Below, piece by piece: positions 62,196-64,000 of a stretch of 64,000 bases of DNA. This DNA is from Myroides sp. N17-2 (GTDB lineage: Bacteria > Bacteroidota > Bacteroidia > Flavobacteriales > Flavobacteriaceae): contig NZ_NSGJ01000004.1 in assembly GCF_002286775.1 (NCBI RefSeq), positions 62,001-126,000 on the forward strand, written 5' to 3'. Each line of letters starts with the position of its first letter. The stretch's first letter is position 1. A program made the position numbers and the translations under genes. The notes under the pieces are model-generated. The model was not told the origin of the DNA, searched no databases, and saw only the letters and a program-made list of their open reading frames with translations.

Positions 62196-62980
62196 AAATA
62201 CTAGAACAAATAAAAGCACATAAGCTAATCGAAATAGAACAACGCAAGGCTATAAAGAGCATTACTGACCTGAGAAATTCTCCTTTATACAGCAGAACGC
62301 CTATTGACTATAAATCAGCTATACTAGCGAAGAATAATAGAGCTATCATTGCTGAGTTTAAGAGACAGTCACCTTCTAAGGGAATCATCCATCCTAATGC
62401 AGACATTCACAGCATCGTGAAAGGATATGAGGCTGCAGGAGCTTCTGCATTATCTATATTAAATGACAGTCACTTCTTCGGTGCCCTAGCTACAGACTTC
62501 TCTGACGCTAGAGCAACGGTAAACTTGCCTTTATTACAGAAAGACTTTATCCTAGACGAATACCAACTAGAAGAAGCGAAATCTATCGGAGCAGATGCTA
62601 TTCTCCTAATCGCAAAGATACTTCCTGTAGAGCGTGTGAAGAAACTAGCAGATTACGCACATCAGTTGGGTTTACAAGTACTGTTAGAGACACATACAGA
62701 ACAGGAGATAACAGATCACCTGCACACAGAGTTTGACCTTATCGGGATCAATAACCGTGATCTAAATACATTCGAAGTGAATATACAGCACAGCATTGCC
62801 TTAGCTAATCTACTACCTCAGCAGGCTGTGAAGATAGCAGAAAGCGGAATACAAGATGCAGCTACTTTATTAGAATTGGCTAACAACGGATTTGCAGGGT
62901 TCTTAATGGGAGAATACTTTATGAAACACGCTAATCCTCCTGAGCAATTACGCTTATTACAAGAGGAGATAAAAAGATAA
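62192..62980 (+). CDS. trpC: Indole-3-glycerol phosphate synthase
   Basis: The 262-residue TIM-barrel enzyme has the catalytic lysines in AEFKRQSPSKGII and LQKDFILDEYQ, glutamates in LETHTEQE and IAESGIQ, and INNRDLNTFEV. It is a separate protein, not fused to TrpF. ATGA overlap with trpD implies coupling. Confidence 0.97.
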   Translation: MKILEQIKAHKLIEIEQRKAIKSITDLRNSPLYSRTPIDYKSAILAKNNRAIIAEFKRQSPSKGIIHPNADIHSIVKGYEAAGASALSILNDSHFFGALATDFSDARATVNLPLLQKDFILDEYQLEEAKSIGADAILLIAKILPVERVKKLADYAHQLGLQVLLETHTEQEITDHLHTEFDLIGINNRDLNTFEVNIQHSIALANLLPQQAVKIAESGIQDAATLLELANNGFAGFLMGEYFMKHANPPEQLRLLQEEIKR

Positions 62981-62987
62981 GTGAATT

Positions 62988-63623
62988 ATGAAGAAGATAA
63001 AAATATGTGGAATGTTTAACCCTGATAATATCAATGCTGTAGGACAAGAAGATATTGATCTAATGGGGTTCATCTTTTATCCGAAGTCCAAGCGATTTGT
63101 AGCAGAAGATATCAACACTGCTGTTGATAACCTACCATCACATATTAAGAAAGTAGGAGTCTTCGTTAATGCGATAAGAGAAGATGTCATGCAAAAGGTA
63201 GAACAATATCACTTAGACTATATCCAACTTCACGGTGATGAGACCCCTGAGGAATGCCAATATTATCAACAGCAACATATCAACGTAATCAAAGCATTCT
63301 CTATAGGTACAACACTAGATTTAGATAAGGTAGCAGACTATAGCCCATATTGTACATTATTTGTCTTTGATACCCCTACTGCTGATTATGGGGGAAGTGG
63401 AAAGACATTTGACTGGCAAGTCTTAAAACAATATAAAGCAGATACTCCTTATCTACTCAGTGGAGGATTAGGAACACATAATATAACACAAGCACTCTTA
63501 CTAACAGACGAGCGATTAATAGGCTTCGACGTCAATAGCAAATTAGAGAATAAACAATATCAAAAAGACATTAAACAAGTACAACTACTCGTAAACAACA
63601 TAAGAAACTATGAAAGAATTTAA
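62988..63623 (+). CDS. trpF: Phosphoribosylanthranilate isomerase
   Basis: The 211-residue TIM-barrel enzyme has the catalytic Cys in [11 protein letters not shown] (residue 7), [12 protein letters not shown], the catalytic Asp in [19 protein letters not shown] and the phosphate loop [10 protein letters not shown]. It overlaps trpB by 14 bases, a tight coupling. Confidence 0.96.
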   Translation: MKKIKICGMFNPDNINAVGQEDIDLMGFIFYPKSKRFVAEDINTAVDNLPSHIKKVGVFVNAIREDVMQKVEQYHLDYIQLHGDETPEECQYYQQQHINVIKAFSIGTTLDLDKVADYSPYCTLFVFDTPTADYGGSGKTFDWQVLKQYKADTPYLLSGGLGTHNITQALLLTDERLIGFDVNSKLENKQYQKDIKQVQLLVNNIRNYERI

Positions 63624-64000
63624 CCCAAACGAACAAGGATATTACGGAGAATACGGAGGTTCATTCATCCCTGAGATGCTGTATAAGAATGTATCTGACT
63701 TACAGGAGAATTACCTAGACATTATACAGACAGAAGAGTTCCAACAAGAACTAAACCTCTTATTAAAGGACTATGTAGGTAGACCAACACCCTTATTCTA
63801 CTCTGCTAATCTATCTGCAAAATATAATGCAAAGATTTACTTAAAAAGAGAAGATCTAAATCATACAGGAGCACATAAAATCAACAATACCATAGGACAA
63901 GTACTACTAGCGAAACGCCTTGGCAAAAAGAGAATTATAGCTGAGACAGGGGCAGGACAGCATGGAGTAGCTACTGCTACTACGTGCGCGTTACTAAACC
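63610..64000 (+). CDS. trpB: Tryptophan synthase beta chain, C-terminus cut by window edge
   Basis: The first 130 residues are visible. It begins [20 protein letters not shown]. The PLP lysine lies in [19 protein letters not shown], preceded by the family segment [12 protein letters not shown] and followed by [19 protein letters not shown], which includes the catalytic Glu region. It makes tryptophan from indole and serine. TrpA is expected next, outside the window. Confidence 0.97.
   Translation, partial: MKEFNPNEQGYYGEYGGSFIPEMLYKNVSDLQENYLDIIQTEEFQQELNLLLKDYVGRPTPLFYSANLSAKYNAKIYLKREDLNHTGAHKINNTIGQVLLAKRLGKKRIIAETGAGQHGVATATTCALLN

Noticed and set aside
1-64000. tRNA or rRNA genes and CRISPR arrays
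   Set aside because: I scanned the gene-free stretches for GC-rich cloverleaf-like segments and for regularly spaced direct repeats and saw none. A tRNA or covariance-model search could not be run here.

Overview
This AT-rich window comes from a Bacteroidota genome, almost certainly family Flavobacteriaceae and possibly a Myroides-like species (the genus is an inference). Sequence evidence is the low GC content, promoters of the Bacteroidota type (TAnnTTTG near -7, here and there with TTTG about 19-20 bases upstream), weak ribosome-binding sites, a protein ending in a type IX secretion type-B sorting domain, a short NuoG, and gene neighbourhoods such as rimP-nusA-infB and rpmF-fabH-accBC. No rRNA, tRNA, CRISPR array, prophage or complete insertion sequence was seen.

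Layout. 1-9.7 kb: a cut-off response regulator, asd, recJ, an OsmC-type protein, a non-coding stretch with two tandem MITE-like elements, rsmI with an acidic unknown protein, tdk with an MFS exporter, a GNAT acetyltransferase and a small exported protein. 10-18 kb: a four-gene minus-strand operon of large exported proteins (L-type-lectin-like giant, internally repeated protein, small paralogue, type-B sorting-domain protein). This is the best candidate for an undescribed surface system. 18.6-26.8 kb: an enoyl-CoA hydratase-like protein, two tandem outer-membrane paralogues, queD-like and lpxH-like genes, a vitamin-K-carboxylase-like membrane protein overlapping ribF, a secreted DNase I-fold protein and a zinc peptidase. 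27-38.6 kb: rimP-nusA-infB with a terminator-like hairpin in its leader, a universal stress protein, a DUF6266 protein, a DUF2135/TPR protein, an ECF sigma factor with two coupled genes, and ribE divergent from pdxA. 39.7-44.4 kb: yceD-like gene, rpmF, fabH, accB, accC and a cold-shock protein.

44.5-57.5 kb is a complete 14-gene nuo operon for respiratory complex I behind a near-consensus promoter, ending in a strong terminator. 58-64 kb holds a PfkB-type sugar kinase and the trp operon (E-G-D-C-F-B, cut by the window end). The trp operon is preceded by a leader peptide with three consecutive Trp codons and a strong hairpin plus U-run, a classical transcription attenuator.

Most of the window is core metabolism. 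The points worth following up are the lectin-protein operon with its internal terminator, the MITE-like repeats, the trp attenuator, the possible NusA-operon attenuator, and the gamma-carboxylase homologue. Several gene starts were moved downstream because an in-frame TTG is really the end of a promoter -7 element.
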